Shown piece by piece: positions 33,141 through 42,067 of a stretch of 47,455 bases of DNA. The stretch comes from an uncultured Acidobacteriota bacterium. GTDB lineage: Bacteria > Acidobacteriota > UBA6911 > CAINFC01. The stretch is from positions 1 through 47,455 of the forward strand of contig CAINFC010000168.1 in NCBI GenBank assembly GCA_903847975.1, read 5' to 3'. Position 1 is the stretch's first letter. Every line of letters starts with the position of its first letter. Under the pieces are notes generated by a model. It did not search any database, was not told where the DNA came from, and saw only the letters and a list, made by a program, of their open reading frames with translations. Both the position numbers and the translations under genes were made by a program.

Positions 33141-35513
33141 TTACTGCAGGGTTCTTCGGGCAACCTGGGTAGGCAGGCTGCAGCTGGCACAGCCGATGGG
33201 AATCGGCGCACCCATAAAGTTGTAAGCTTTGGTGTCGGAGCAGAGCAGCGGAATATTGGTCCCTGCCGGAATGCCGGAGGTGACATTAAAGGTCAGGTAC
33301 ATCAGGATTCCGTCGCCCAGAACATTCTGGTTCGGCCCGGAAATCAGGAAGCGCAACCGTCCCGGATACTGCACTCCAATACCGATTTCCTTGAAGGCAT
33401 TGTAGGTCGAGGGCCCCTTGGAAACTCCCACATAGGTGAGCTGAGCCGGATCAAAGCTCAGGTCCGCCTGTACGGCAACCGCCCCGGCTCCCTGCACCAC
33501 GGTGGCCAAACTGATGGGAACCACAACCTCGGTTCCCGGGTTGGCGCGCGGACAGCTGACATTCAACACCAGATCCGAAGGCGGAAGGGTAGTCGTCGTC
33601 ACCGGGTGGGTGGTGGTAGTCACCCAGTAGGTGGTGGTGGTGATCGGGATGGAAGTCGTAGGCACGGTAGTAGGCACCCAGGTGGAGGTCGTAGGCGTCC
33701 AGGTGGTCGTGGTGGTGGCCAGGAACGTGGTGCTGGTTGCGGATGGAATACCGGTTACGACCACCGAAGCCATCAGGATCCGATTCGAGGTGCTCATATC
33801 AAAGAGAGAGAAGGTATAGTTCCCCGCCATGATCCACGGCACCGCGATGCTGAAGTAGGTAGTGGTGAAAATTCCGGTAACCGGGGTTTCCGCCAGATCC
33901 GGATTTCGGGCCCACAGCTGCACGGCCCGGCTTCCGGGGTTGTAAACCTGCAGGGTGACTCCGCAGGCAGTCTGTCCGGGAGCAATGGTGCAGTACGGGG
34001 GAGTGGCGGTAACCGTCGGCGTTCCCGAAAGAGTAGTCGAAGTGGGATACGTGGTGGTCGTGGTGCTGGTGCTGGCCGAGGTACCCGGAACGTAATCGAC
34101 AGCCCGCACGGCAGCATCAATCTGGATTCTCGGATAAAACGTGGAGCAGGCCACCACGGGCCGGCCGGTGGAAGTCAGAGAAGAAAGAACTTCATCGAAG
34201 GTGGCGGTGGGCTTTTTCCCTTTGAGGATGGCCCAGGCACCGGCCACGTGGGGAGCGGCCATGGAAGTTCCCATATAAGCGCCGTAGCTGACGCCCGGCA
34301 CGGAGGAAGTAATCACTTCCCCGGGAGCCAGCAGGCTCATGTAGCTCGAGCAGTTGGAAAAAGCGCTAAGTTCGTCCAGAGGCAGCGTGCCGGTCCCATC
34401 GGTTGTCGAACCGACGCTGACCACGTTGGAAAGGCAGGCCGGAACTGTCAGTCCTATGTTGCTGCCGTTGTTACCCGCGGCCACAATGGTCGCCACGCCG
34501 GCCAGCCGCAGCCGGTCCACGGCCGATTTCATCGCTGTAGTGTAAATCGTCCGGTTGTCGCAAAAGGCATCGTAGACTTCGGCGCCGCCCAGGCTGAGGT
34601 TGACGGAGGCGATCTTCAGGCCGCTGGTCTGCTGCAGGGTGAGAACTCTTTCCAGACTGGAATAAACATCCGAAAAATAAAAGGCCACGCAAGGGGTCAC
34701 ATAATTCGGACAAATGGCCGCACTGTCAAACCGGGAACCGGCCTGAATAGCGATAATGCTGGCATCCCGGGCAATACCGGAAAAGCTCTGCCCTTTGCCC
34801 GCCGCGATTCCGGCCACATGGGTGCCGTGCCCGCAGTCCTGAATGGTCGTGCTGCAGTTCACCCCGGCATCCGTTCCCACGTAGGAAACTCCTCCGGGAC
34901 AGATGTTGACCGCGCTGTCGGGCGGATAGGTCGTCGAATAGCAGGCTTCCGAAACCACCTTGCCCCGCAGAAACGGATGGAACTTGTCCACACCGGTATC
35001 CACGATGGCGATGGTTTGCCCTGCGCCGGTGTTTCCGGCCATCCAGGCCTGTGCCGCTCCGACGATCGCTGCGCTCTGCGCCAGGGAGGGATAAAAAATA
35101 ATGTCTTTACCGACGCTGGCGACTTCGGGTAGAGAAGTCAGTTTCTCCAGCGCTGAAGCGCTGACCTCCAGCGCCATGTAAGGAAACACTTCAAATTTCC
35201 TGATATCCTTGATCTCGCCTTTCTCCAATCGATTCAGCACCGATTCCTGCACAGCAGCAATCGCGGCCTGCTTCGACCTGAGATTGTCGGGAGTTATCGC
35301 CTCCGTTGCGGCAGAAGCCGCCTCGGAAGTCTTCAGCGCGACGATTACCCGAACCGATCCATCTGCTTTTGCTTTTTCCAGCAAGGAGGAGAGATCATCA
35401 CGGGAGTTGGACGCCGCTGCTAAAAGGGTTGTGAGGCAAAAGACCGGCAAGAACAGACAGCACAGCTCTCTGATTCTCGCTTTTCCCGCGGTTGGGGAAT
35501 AACCACCTTTCAT
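33141..35513 (-). CDS. Secreted subtilisin-like (S8) protease with Thr-rich linkers and cohesin domain
   Basis: The product has 790 residues; the ATG is chosen because GGAAGGAAG lies 3-5 nt before it. A signal peptide (about 15-34) and an I9-like propeptide (about 50-143) precede the catalytic domain. The triad is Asp172 (AIVDTGVD), His229 (GHGTHVAG) and Ser417 (GTSMAAPHVAG), with oxyanion Asn348 (AAGNNG). Several Cys suggest disulfides. A Thr-rich linker (about 479-503), a beta domain (about 507-590) and a second Thr/Trp/Pro-rich linker (about 592-645) follow. The end (about 648-770) matches a cohesin domain: LVLNVSCPRANPGTEVVVPISL and DLSFDPAQLTYVGV. Cohesins bind dockerin modules, so the enzyme may be assembled with partners; no dockerin is seen in the window. 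Confidence 0.92.
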   Translation of the reverse strand: MKGGYSPTAGKARIRELCCLFLPVFCLTTLLAAASNSRDDLSSLLEKAKADGSVRVIVALKTSEAASAATEAITPDNLRSKQAAIAAVQESVLNRLEKGEIKDIRKFEVFPYMALEVSASALEKLTSLPEVASVGKDIIFYPSLAQSAAIVGAAQAWMAGNTGAGQTIAIVDTGVDKFHPFLRGKVVSEACYSTTYPPDSAVNICPGGVSYVGTDAGVNCSTTIQDCGHGTHVAGIAAGKGQSFSGIARDASIIAIQAGSRFDSAAICPNYVTPCVAFYFSDVYSSLERVLTLQQTSGLKIASVNLSLGGAEVYDAFCDNRTIYTTAMKSAVDRLRLAGVATIVAAGNNGSNIGLTVPACLSNVVSVGSTTDGTGTLPLDELSAFSNCSSYMSLLAPGEVITSSVPGVSYGAYMGTSMAAPHVAGAWAILKGKKPTATFDEVLSSLTSTGRPVVACSTFYPRIQIDAAVRAVDYVPGTSASTSTTTTTYPTSTTLSGTPTVTATPPYCTIAPGQTACGVTLQVYNPGSRAVQLWARNPDLAETPVTGIFTTTYFSIAVPWIMAGNYTFSLFDMSTSNRILMASVVVTGIPSATSTTFLATTTTTWTPTTSTWVPTTVPTTSIPITTTTYWVTTTTHPVTTTTLPPSDLVLNVSCPRANPGTEVVVPISLATVVQGAGAVAVQADLSFDPAQLTYVGVSKGPSTYNAFKEIGIGVQYPGRLRFLISGPNQNVLGDGILMYLTFNVTSGIPAGTNIPLLCSDTKAYNFMGAPIPIGCASCSLPTQVARRTLQ

Positions 35514-35899
35514 AGCTTCCTTCCTTTCCATGAACACAAGAATAATAGACGCCCTCAGGGGCCGTCTCCTTTTTGCCGGCACCTTTCTCCCCGGAAGCTT
35601 GGCCGTGTATAAGCGTCCGAAGGCTCGTCTGCTATGCTACCGGCTGAACATAAGGCTCCAAGCCTTAAAATCTTGTTCCTATATTTTACACTACTTGATC
35701 GGTAATAACATATCTTAAATAAATATTTTTTTATATATTTTTTTTCCAAAAGGGAATCCATTTCCGTGACCTGGAATGCGGAAGCTGAAAATTCCAGGAT
35801 TTTTTTGGCCGGAAAAAGAAAAACGGTTATTCCACCGTGGTCAGGCCACAGCGGAATAACCGTTCGAGTCTTGCTGGGATTGGGTTTTAGGAGAGTTTC
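35514..35899. other. AT-rich intergenic region upstream of the subtilase
   Basis: This region is sharply AT-rich at 35685-35760, unlike the rest of the window, and probably holds the subtilase promoter. AAGGCT-TCCA-like palindromes occur near 35651-35665. No gene is seen. The minus-strand terminator of the next gene occupies 35810-35864. Confidence 0.5.
35810..35864 (-). terminator. Terminator after the DUF1080 lipoprotein gene
   Basis: A 12-bp perfect stem (35822-35833 with 35853-35864) and an inner GTGG/CCAC stem are followed on the minus strand by a run of T broken by one C. It lies about 35 bp after the stop codon. Confidence 0.85.
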
Positions 35900-36847
35900 T
35901 TAAAGAATAGGAGTAATTACCGCCTTGCGAATCCAGATCTTTCCGTGATCTCCCTGGATCATGAGGGGGCCCGGTTCCCCTTCGTTGGCATCCAGTGCTC
36001 CTCCGGTGATTCCTTCGATCAGAGAATTGTCCTGGACCTTCTGTCCATTCAATAAAACCGTCACCCGGTTGCCCACCAGGGTGATTTCCACGGCCTGCCA
36101 TTCCCCGGCGGGCTTGCTGGCGTTGACCGCGGGAGCCACACGGCTGTAAATGGACATATGGCCGTGTTTTTCCGTCGGGGTTCCGGCATCATCCAGGACC
36201 TGCAGCTCATAACGGCCGCGCAGATAGATGCCGCTGTTGCTTTTGGGTTCCAGCTTGTACTCCAGTTGCAGCTTGAAATCCTGGAATTTCTGTTCCGTGA
36301 CGATATTGTTGGCGTGAGCCTCATTCTGCAGGATCCCGTCGATCACCGACCACCCCGATGGCCTGGCTGGAAATTGCAGGGTCCACCCGGCCAGGCTTCG
36401 GGAATCGAAGAGATTGATTTCCTTGCCGAACTTATGCTTGCCGTTGGCGTTGTATTCCTTCCACTTCGGAGGGCGCACGCCGACCCAGCTGATCTTTTCC
36501 TTTCCGGTATCGAGCACTCCGACTAATTTACCGTCCTTGACGCTGGCGCGGTGCACCGGCTTTGGTTTTTGCGGATTCTTGGGATCGGGGCCGATCGAAA
36601 AAACCAGCTCCTGATTCTCGATGGCGATTTCCGGTAGAGGCAGTACGCTGCCGCCCCGATTCAGGAACTGGCCGGCCGGCTTTCCGTCCTTCATCGCAAC
36701 CTCCAGCCAGAAGACGTACGTCTCCTTTTCCGTTTTCCCCATGATATCCCACTTCCCCAGGAAGGGATTGGCGGACTGGCTCCAGAGCGAGCAGGCGGTA
36801 AGAAGCAGAACCAGGATACCCACCGCCAGGTTTGTTTTTTTCTTCAT
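35900..36847 (-). CDS. DUF1080 (3-keto-disaccharide hydrolase-like) lipoprotein
   Basis: The product has 315 residues. The lipobox LTAC (Cys19) marks a lipoprotein. The first part (about 25-125) is a small beta domain of unknown role (NPFLGKWDIMGKTEKETYVFWLEV). The second (about 140-315) is DUF1080, a concanavalin-like fold with LFDSRSLAGWTLQ, NSGIYLRGRYELQVLD, GEWQAVEITLVGNRVTVLLNG and IQGDHGKIWIRK. Some DUF1080 proteins cleave 3-keto-glycosides made by periplasmic sugar oxidoreductases. No such oxidoreductase is encoded nearby. AGGAG lies 9 nt before the ATG. It ends in a strong terminator and is probably monocistronic. Confidence 0.9.
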   Translation of the reverse strand: MKKKTNLAVGILVLLLTACSLWSQSANPFLGKWDIMGKTEKETYVFWLEVAMKDGKPAGQFLNRGGSVLPLPEIAIENQELVFSIGPDPKNPQKPKPVHRASVKDGKLVGVLDTGKEKISWVGVRPPKWKEYNANGKHKFGKEINLFDSRSLAGWTLQFPARPSGWSVIDGILQNEAHANNIVTEQKFQDFKLQLEYKLEPKSNSGIYLRGRYELQVLDDAGTPTEKHGHMSIYSRVAPAVNASKPAGEWQAVEITLVGNRVTVLLNGQKVQDNSLIEGITGGALDANEGEPGPLMIQGDHGKIWIRKAVITPIL

Positions 36848-37132
36848 GCGAATTCACTCCTTTCAACAAAAAAATTAACCCGCACGCCGAGGCCGGGGGA
36901 GGGCCCCGCGCGGCAGAATCGCCCCACGAAATCCTTTCCTTTGTGTCCCCGATTTCCCGTCAATTGTATATCAGGCTTTGCGGTTTGCGATAAAATATAT
37001 TTTTTCGTCAGGGTTCTGACTCTTGCGCAAACAGGCAGCGGCGTACCTTGCCGGAGCGGCCTGGCGTCCGGTTCATCCGACACACCCGTCAGGCCTGATA
37101 CGAACGGGTCGGCTCAAAAGGAGACTTATTGC

Positions 37133-38362
37133 ATGCAGGAGAACGGATTCCAGCAGGAAGCCAAGATTTTATACCGTCGGTTGGACGCTCTTTTCCGATC
37201 CATCCCCTCGGATTCCTCCCAAACCCGCCTGATTGAGGTTTTTCTCGGGGATCTTTTCCGGGATTTTCGGGAGGACATTCGCCTTTCCTCCATTTTCCTG
37301 TACCAGGAGCGGCGCACGCGGTTCAGCCTGATCGACCATATCGGCTGCATCGAATCGCTGCCCGCCAAATACCTGAGCCCGGGCACGCCTGCCCTGCAGC
37401 TCCTGTTCGAGCACCTGGTCTACATCTATACGGATTCCAGCATTGCCTATCCGGGATCCACTCACGCCTCGCTGCAGAAGCGGGCTTCCTCCGCCATGGT
37501 GCTGGGAGATACCCCGAACCGCTACGTGATCCTGTTCCTATTGGATCCCGGCTGGGAAAGAGAGGAGCTCGATTTCCTCCTGAACACGCTGCGCACCGCT
37601 CTCGGCACCCGTCTGATGGAAAGCAGGCTGCTCGGAACCTTCCGGGAGGCGGCTGAAATCCAGCAGAGCCTTCTGCCCGACCGCCCCCCCGAGTTTCCCG
37701 GATTCGACATCGCCAGCACGACTTTCCCTGCCGAGGAAGTAGGCGGCGACTTCTTCGATTACATTCTGTTTTCCGACCAGATGCTCGGCTTCAGCATCGG
37801 CGATGCCAGCGGGCACGGCCTGCCGGCCGCCCTTCTGGTTCGCGATGTGGTCATCGGATTGCGCATGGGCCTGGAAAAAGAGATGAAGATGACCCACGCC
37901 TTTACCAAGCTGAACCGGATTATCCACCGCAGCCGCCTGTCCAGCCGTTTCATTTCCATTTTTTACGGGGAGCTGGAGGACAACGGGAACCTGATTTACG
38001 TCAATGCCGGTCATCAGCCTCCGCTCCTGTACCACAAAGGCAGTTTCCGGGAGCTGACCTCCGGCGGCACGGTGATCGGCCCGCTGCCCGAAGTGCAGTT
38101 CCAGCGGGGATTCGTGCGCCTGGAGCCGGGAGCGTCGCTGATCGCCTTTACCGACGGGATCGTGGAAAGAAGGAATGCCTCCGGGGAGATGTTCGGGCTG
38201 GACCGGCTGAAAAAGCAGATCGCGCAGTGCCAGGCACTGCCCGCCTCCGTCTGCCTGGAAAAGGTGCTGTCGGAAGTGAGGTCATTCGGCAACGACGCAC
38301 CGTGGGAGGACGATGCCACTCTGGCCATTCTCAAACGGCACAGGAAGAGGCAGGAAGTTTGA
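37133..38362 (+). CDS. PPM/SpoIIE-type serine phosphatase with N-terminal sensor domain
   Basis: The product has 409 residues; the start MQENGF follows AAAAGGAGA (about 9 nt). Residues about 1-165 look like a GAF-type sensor domain. A short helix EIQQSLLPDRPPEFPG, typical of RsbU-like regulators, leads into the phosphatase domain (about 185-405). Metal-binding motifs are EEVGGDFFDYI, GDASGHGLPAALL, NAGHQPPLL, FTDGIVERRN and WEDDATL. Such proteins dephosphorylate anti-sigma-factor antagonists or similar Ser-phosphorylated partners. No STAS or HATPase gene adjoins it. There is no membrane segment, so it is probably cytoplasmic. It is divergent from the DUF1080 gene. Confidence 0.9.
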   Translation: MQENGFQQEAKILYRRLDALFRSIPSDSSQTRLIEVFLGDLFRDFREDIRLSSIFLYQERRTRFSLIDHIGCIESLPAKYLSPGTPALQLLFEHLVYIYTDSSIAYPGSTHASLQKRASSAMVLGDTPNRYVILFLLDPGWEREELDFLLNTLRTALGTRLMESRLLGTFREAAEIQQSLLPDRPPEFPGFDIASTTFPAEEVGGDFFDYILFSDQMLGFSIGDASGHGLPAALLVRDVVIGLRMGLEKEMKMTHAFTKLNRIIHRSRLSSRFISIFYGELEDNGNLIYVNAGHQPPLLYHKGSFRELTSGGTVIGPLPEVQFQRGFVRLEPGASLIAFTDGIVERRNASGEMFGLDRLKKQIAQCQALPASVCLEKVLSEVRSFGNDAPWEDDATLAILKRHRKRQEV

Positions 38363-38372
38363 ACGGGAGCAC

Positions 38373-38412
38373 GGGCAGGCAAGACGGCGGAACCAGCCGC
38401 GCCTGCCTGCCC
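38373..38412. terminator. Inverted repeat between convergent genes
   Basis: GGGCAGGCA (38373-38381) pairs with TGCCTGCCC (38404-38412), with GGCGG/CCGCC-like pairing inside. It sits between the convergent phosphatase and TPR genes. A T-run is missing on both strands, so termination is only probable. Confidence 0.45.
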
Positions 38413-38426
38413 TGAAACGGGTACGG

Positions 38427-39443
38427 CTAAAGCTTCAACTCGGATTTCGCCTTGGCGATCATTTCATCCAGGCCGTTGAGGGTGTTGTTGTGCCTGGGCT
38501 TGAAAATCTGCTCCAGGTATTCCCTGGCCTTTGTGGCCGTCGGCTTACCCAGGGCTACAACCTTGGCGAAGGCTTCCATAGCCTTGTCCAGCTCCTGCAG
38601 GCGCCACTGGCTCATCCCGATGATGAAATAAGCGGCGTCGTTCTGCGGAAAAATCTTGATGCTTTCCGACAGGCTCTTGATGGCGCCGGCATAATCTTTT
38701 TTCCCATAGGCCAGGTTGGCCTGCAGCGCGTAGGCTTTTACCTTGATGGGATTCCACTGCTCGGCGGTCCAACCCGCGGGAGGAGCATCCGGAAAGGTCT
38801 GCAGCAGGGTATTGTAGTTTTCCATCGCCTTGTCCAGGTTTTTCTGGGCGGTGTTGTAGTCCGCCATCCAAACCAGGAACCCTACGCCTTTTTGCGGCCC
38901 AAGGGCTTCTACGGCCTTGGGAGCAAACTCCGCCAGCTTGGCGGCATTATTGGTGGCCAGGTAGCAGTCGGCAAGAATGAGAGTCGTCTGGTTGTCGGGC
39001 TTGGTGGCGTAGATCTTTTCGCCCAGCTCGATAGCCTGCGCAAAGTTCTTGGCCTGGTAGGCCGCCGTGAACTTCTGGTAAATCAGTTCCGAATTGTTGG
39101 GGAACAGCTGCAGCATCTTTGCGGAAAGAGCCTTGGCCTTGTCCGCCTGGCCGGCCTTGGTGTATTCCTCCTGGATCTGGGAGAAAAAGGACGGCATGTA
39201 CTGAAGGATCTTGGCCTTGGGATTGACGGCTTTCATGAAGCCTTCCAGTTTCGCTTCCCGGTCCGCCAGTGGAAGCTTCATGATCCCTTCGACCACTTCC
39301 AGATGTTTTCCATAGACCCATTCCGACTCCGGCGGAATGCCGGCAGGTATTTGCACCGGATCCTGGGCGGCGGCTTTAACGATAAAAAAGCACAGCAAAA
39401 GAAAGGAAACAGACAATGTCATTCGCGAAAAACCAGGTTTCAT
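38427..39443 (-). CDS. Exported tetratricopeptide-repeat protein
   Basis: The product has 338 residues with a signal peptide (about 1-26, cleavage near AAAQ). About six TPR-like helical pairs span about 90-330, for example YTKAGQADKAKALSAKMLQL, YQAKNFAQAIELGEKIYA, LAYGKKDYAGAIKSLSESIK and QWRLQELDKAMEAFAKVVAL. TPRs bind proteins; this one would act in the periplasm. GGAGG lies 8 nt before the ATG. It is convergent with the phosphatase gene and could share a transcript with the glutaminyl cyclase gene 117 bp upstream. The function is unknown. Confidence 0.87.
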   Translation of the reverse strand: MKPGFSRMTLSVSFLLLCFFIVKAAAQDPVQIPAGIPPESEWVYGKHLEVVEGIMKLPLADREAKLEGFMKAVNPKAKILQYMPSFFSQIQEEYTKAGQADKAKALSAKMLQLFPNNSELIYQKFTAAYQAKNFAQAIELGEKIYATKPDNQTTLILADCYLATNNAAKLAEFAPKAVEALGPQKGVGFLVWMADYNTAQKNLDKAMENYNTLLQTFPDAPPAGWTAEQWNPIKVKAYALQANLAYGKKDYAGAIKSLSESIKIFPQNDAAYFIIGMSQWRLQELDKAMEAFAKVVALGKPTATKAREYLEQIFKPRHNNTLNGLDEMIAKAKSELKL

Positions 39444-39560
39444 CTGGTAAACCTCCTTCCAAACGTTCGTAGTTGAACCCCTAATCTCAAATGTCTATTA
39501 AGTTACATAAAAAAGCTGCGGAAGCAAAGGGGGTAAATCCAATTTGATTTCCAACGGCAG

Positions 39561-40376
39561 CTACTTTCTGATCCGGGTGGTTTTCCCCGGCGGAATGAGC
39601 TGGATTTCAAAAAGGCGCGGCCAGTACTTTCCGGTGATGAAAATGCGGTTCTGGTCCCTGTCGTAGGCGATTCCATTGAGCACATCGGCCCGGGATTGTT
39701 CGGCGGAAGTCAACAGACTGCCTAAATATAGCCAGCCGGTGACCTTGCCGCTTTCCGGCTGAATTCGGGCAATACGGTCCTCCTGCCAGATGTTGGCAAA
39801 AACCTCTCCCTGGATATATTCCAGCTCATTCAGGTTCTTGATCGGAAGTGAGCCGTCCTTCACCTCGACCCATTTGGCAATTTTCTGGTTCTTGGGATCC
39901 ATGAAGTAGAGCAGGCTGGTACCATCGCTCAGAATCCACTGCCGGCTGTCGCTGGTGATTCCCCAGCCCTCCGTCGAGATGCGGAACTGGCTTTCCAGCT
40001 TGAAGGATGCCTTGTCGTAGATAAATCCGACGCCGGAAGTCCAGGTCAGCTGCACCAGCCGGCTTCCCCAGATCAGCAGCCCTTCGCCAAAGTATTGCCC
40101 GGGAAGATTGTAAACCTGCAGAACCTTACCTGTTTCCAGCTCCACGCGCCGCAGGCTGGATGATCCGTATTGTCCGGTGCTCTCGTAAAGGAAACCATCT
40201 TCGTACTGCAGGCCCTGCGTATAAGCCAGGGGGTCGTGGGGATAGGTGCGCACCACCCGAAAGCCGCAGGCGGGTGCCGTGGAAGAGGAACCCGCCGGCG
40301 GGCCCTGCAATCCGAAAGTGCGAACACCCAGAACCAGCAGCATTGCCGCCGGGAGGAGCCAGGAACCTGTTTTCAT
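39561..40376 (-). CDS. Glutaminyl-peptide cyclotransferase (bacterial/plant QC family)
   Basis: The product has 271 residues with a signal peptide (about 1-23). The rest is a five-bladed propeller of the plant/bacterial-type glutamine cyclotransferase. Signatures are TYPHDPLAYTQGLQYEDGFLYESTGQYG, SSLRRVELETGKVL, GWGITSD, LNELEYIQGEVFANIW and the terminal DVLNGIAYD, ITGKYWPRLFEI. It forms N-terminal pyroglutamate on exported proteins, protecting them from aminopeptidases. The start MKTGSW is preferred as it gives a clean signal peptide; ATG codons upstream at 40394 and 40442 are possible. The upstream 40377-40680 is a divergent promoter region shared with the acyl-CoA dehydrogenase gene, with nothing else recognised. 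Confidence 0.93.
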   Translation of the reverse strand: MKTGSWLLPAAMLLVLGVRTFGLQGPPAGSSSTAPACGFRVVRTYPHDPLAYTQGLQYEDGFLYESTGQYGSSSLRRVELETGKVLQVYNLPGQYFGEGLLIWGSRLVQLTWTSGVGFIYDKASFKLESQFRISTEGWGITSDSRQWILSDGTSLLYFMDPKNQKIAKWVEVKDGSLPIKNLNELEYIQGEVFANIWQEDRIARIQPESGKVTGWLYLGSLLTSAEQSRADVLNGIAYDRDQNRIFITGKYWPRLFEIQLIPPGKTTRIRK

Positions 40377-40680
40377 ATCGGATACGCCAACCATTGTTCG
40401 CCTGCAGCAGCCGTCAACCACCGTACGATTCCGCCGGTTCATCTGCCGGCTGTTTGCAGTTTACCGGCTAAACTCCAAAAACTCAAGCGACCCGAAGGAA
40501 AACCCGCCGCAAGGGATCCGCAAAACTTGCGAGGAACGAGGGAAGCCGCGGGGCGCTCACAAATCCCGTTTTCCCGGAGCGGTGCTTTGTGGTACAGTAT
40601 GCGTTTCACCAGTGTCCCGGTCTACCCGGATTGTTAACTATTTTCGCAAGAAACCATGGGTCGCAAGGAAAAGTAAATTT

Positions 40681-41841
40681 ATGAACTATTTTTTAACCGA
40701 ACTGCAGGAGATGATCCGCGACATCTGCCATAAAATCGGAGAGGAAAAAATCAAGCCGGTCCGAGCCAGGTATGACGAAACTCAGGAATTCCCCTGGGAC
40801 GTCGTCAAGGTTCTGGCGGAAACGGACATCTGCGGATGCTATATCCCCGAGGAATATGGCGGCATGGGCGGCGGGATCATGGAGATGGTGATCGCTACCG
40901 AGGAACTGTCCCGGTTTTGCGGAGGAATCGCCCTGGCGTTTGCCGCTACGGGACTCGGCACCTATCCGATCCTGCTGTTCGGCACGCCTGAGCAGAAGGC
41001 GAAATACCTTCCCGACATCGCCAAGGGTAAGAAACTGGCCGCCTTCGCCATCACCGAAGCCAACGCCGGCAGCGATGCCAGCGGCATTTCCACCACGGCA
41101 CGGAAGGACGGGGACTCCTATATTCTCAACGGGACCAAGCAGTGGATCACCAACGGCGGAGAGGCGGAAACGTATTCGGTCGTCGCCCTGACCGACAAAT
41201 CCAAGGGAGGACGCGGAGCCAGCGCCTTTATTCTGGAAAAAGGAATGCCCGGCTTCTCCTTCGGAAAGAAAGAGGACAAAATGGGAATCCGCGCCTCAGC
41301 CACCCGTGAGCTGGTTTTTGAAGACTGCCGGGTGCCGAAAAGCCAGCTGCTGGGCCGCGAGGGAATGGGATTCCTGGTGGCTATGAAGACCTTCGACCGC
41401 ACCCGCCCGGGAGTTGCCTCCCAGGCCGTCGGCATCGCCCAGGGCGCCCTGGATGAGGCCCTGCGCTATGCGCACCAGCGGCATCAGTTCGGCAAACCGA
41501 TCTCCTCCTTCCAGGGGATTCAGTTCATGCTGGCGGACATGGCTATGAAAGTGGAAGCCTCGCGCGCTATGGTTTATGCCGCCGCGAGAATGATCGACGC
41601 CGGCGAGGAGAAGTTCAGCAAGGAAAGCGCCATGTGCAAAGCCTTTGCCAGCGACGTGGCCATGGAAGTGACTACCAATGCCGTGCAGATACTCGGCGGC
41701 TACGGGTATATGAAGGAATTTCCCGTCGAGAAGATGATGCGCGACGCCAAGATTACCCAGATTTACGAGGGAACCAACCAGATCCAGCGCGGCGTAATCG
41801 CCAGCCACATGATCAAGGACCTCCTGTCTCACAAGAGCTGA
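40681..41841 (+). CDS. Acyl-CoA dehydrogenase
   Basis: The product has 386 residues, the usual length. The N-terminal helical domain, the central beta domain (AFAITEANAGSDASGISTTA, WITNGGEAE) and the C-terminal helical domain are all present. The catalytic base is Glu about 363 in QIYEGTNQIQR. It also has RHQFGKPISSFQGIQFMLADMA and LGGYGYMKEFPVEKMMRDAK, typical of short- to medium-chain or branched-chain enzymes. It oxidises acyl-CoA to 2-enoyl-CoA with FAD, passing electrons to an electron-transfer flavoprotein that is not encoded here. The start is the ATG with AAGGA about 10 nt upstream; upstream in-frame sequence looks non-coding. Confidence 0.95.
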   Translation: MNYFLTELQEMIRDICHKIGEEKIKPVRARYDETQEFPWDVVKVLAETDICGCYIPEEYGGMGGGIMEMVIATEELSRFCGGIALAFAATGLGTYPILLFGTPEQKAKYLPDIAKGKKLAAFAITEANAGSDASGISTTARKDGDSYILNGTKQWITNGGEAETYSVVALTDKSKGGRGASAFILEKGMPGFSFGKKEDKMGIRASATRELVFEDCRVPKSQLLGREGMGFLVAMKTFDRTRPGVASQAVGIAQGALDEALRYAHQRHQFGKPISSFQGIQFMLADMAMKVEASRAMVYAAARMIDAGEEKFSKESAMCKAFASDVAMEVTTNAVQILGGYGYMKEFPVEKMMRDAKITQIYEGTNQIQRGVIASHMIKDLLSHKS

Positions 41842-41846
41842 TGTCC

Positions 41847-42061
41847 TGCGGGGCCATCCTGCGGGATGGCCCCGCAAAAAGACCCTCTCCCCGTCCGAAA
41901 TATCCGGAGCACCTCATTCTTCCTTCCTGATCTTCCCTTCTTCCTGTGAAGTGATTGGACTTACAGGAAGAAAAAGGAAGAGCGGGAAGAAAAGCGGAAG
42001 GACCTGTCGTCCGCAGACGGGGACTTTTTACCGGTTTGCCCTGCGGGATGGCCCCGCGGCT
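41847..42061. repeat. Palindromic intergenic element with repeated GGATGGCCCCGC arms
   Basis: A perfect 13-bp stem (41847-41859 with 41864-41876, loop TGCG) follows the acyl-CoA dehydrogenase stop. The 17-bp sequence 41859-41875 recurs at 42041-42057. Between them lie AAAAAG (41876-41881) and CTTTTTA (42024-42030) in inverted orientation, plus a TCTTCCTGT/ACAGGAAGA hairpin. The borders resemble the spacer modules beside the cloverleaf repeats. The first hairpin may also end the dehydrogenase transcript, though no T-run follows. Confidence 0.6.
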
Positions 42062-42067
42062 TGTCTC

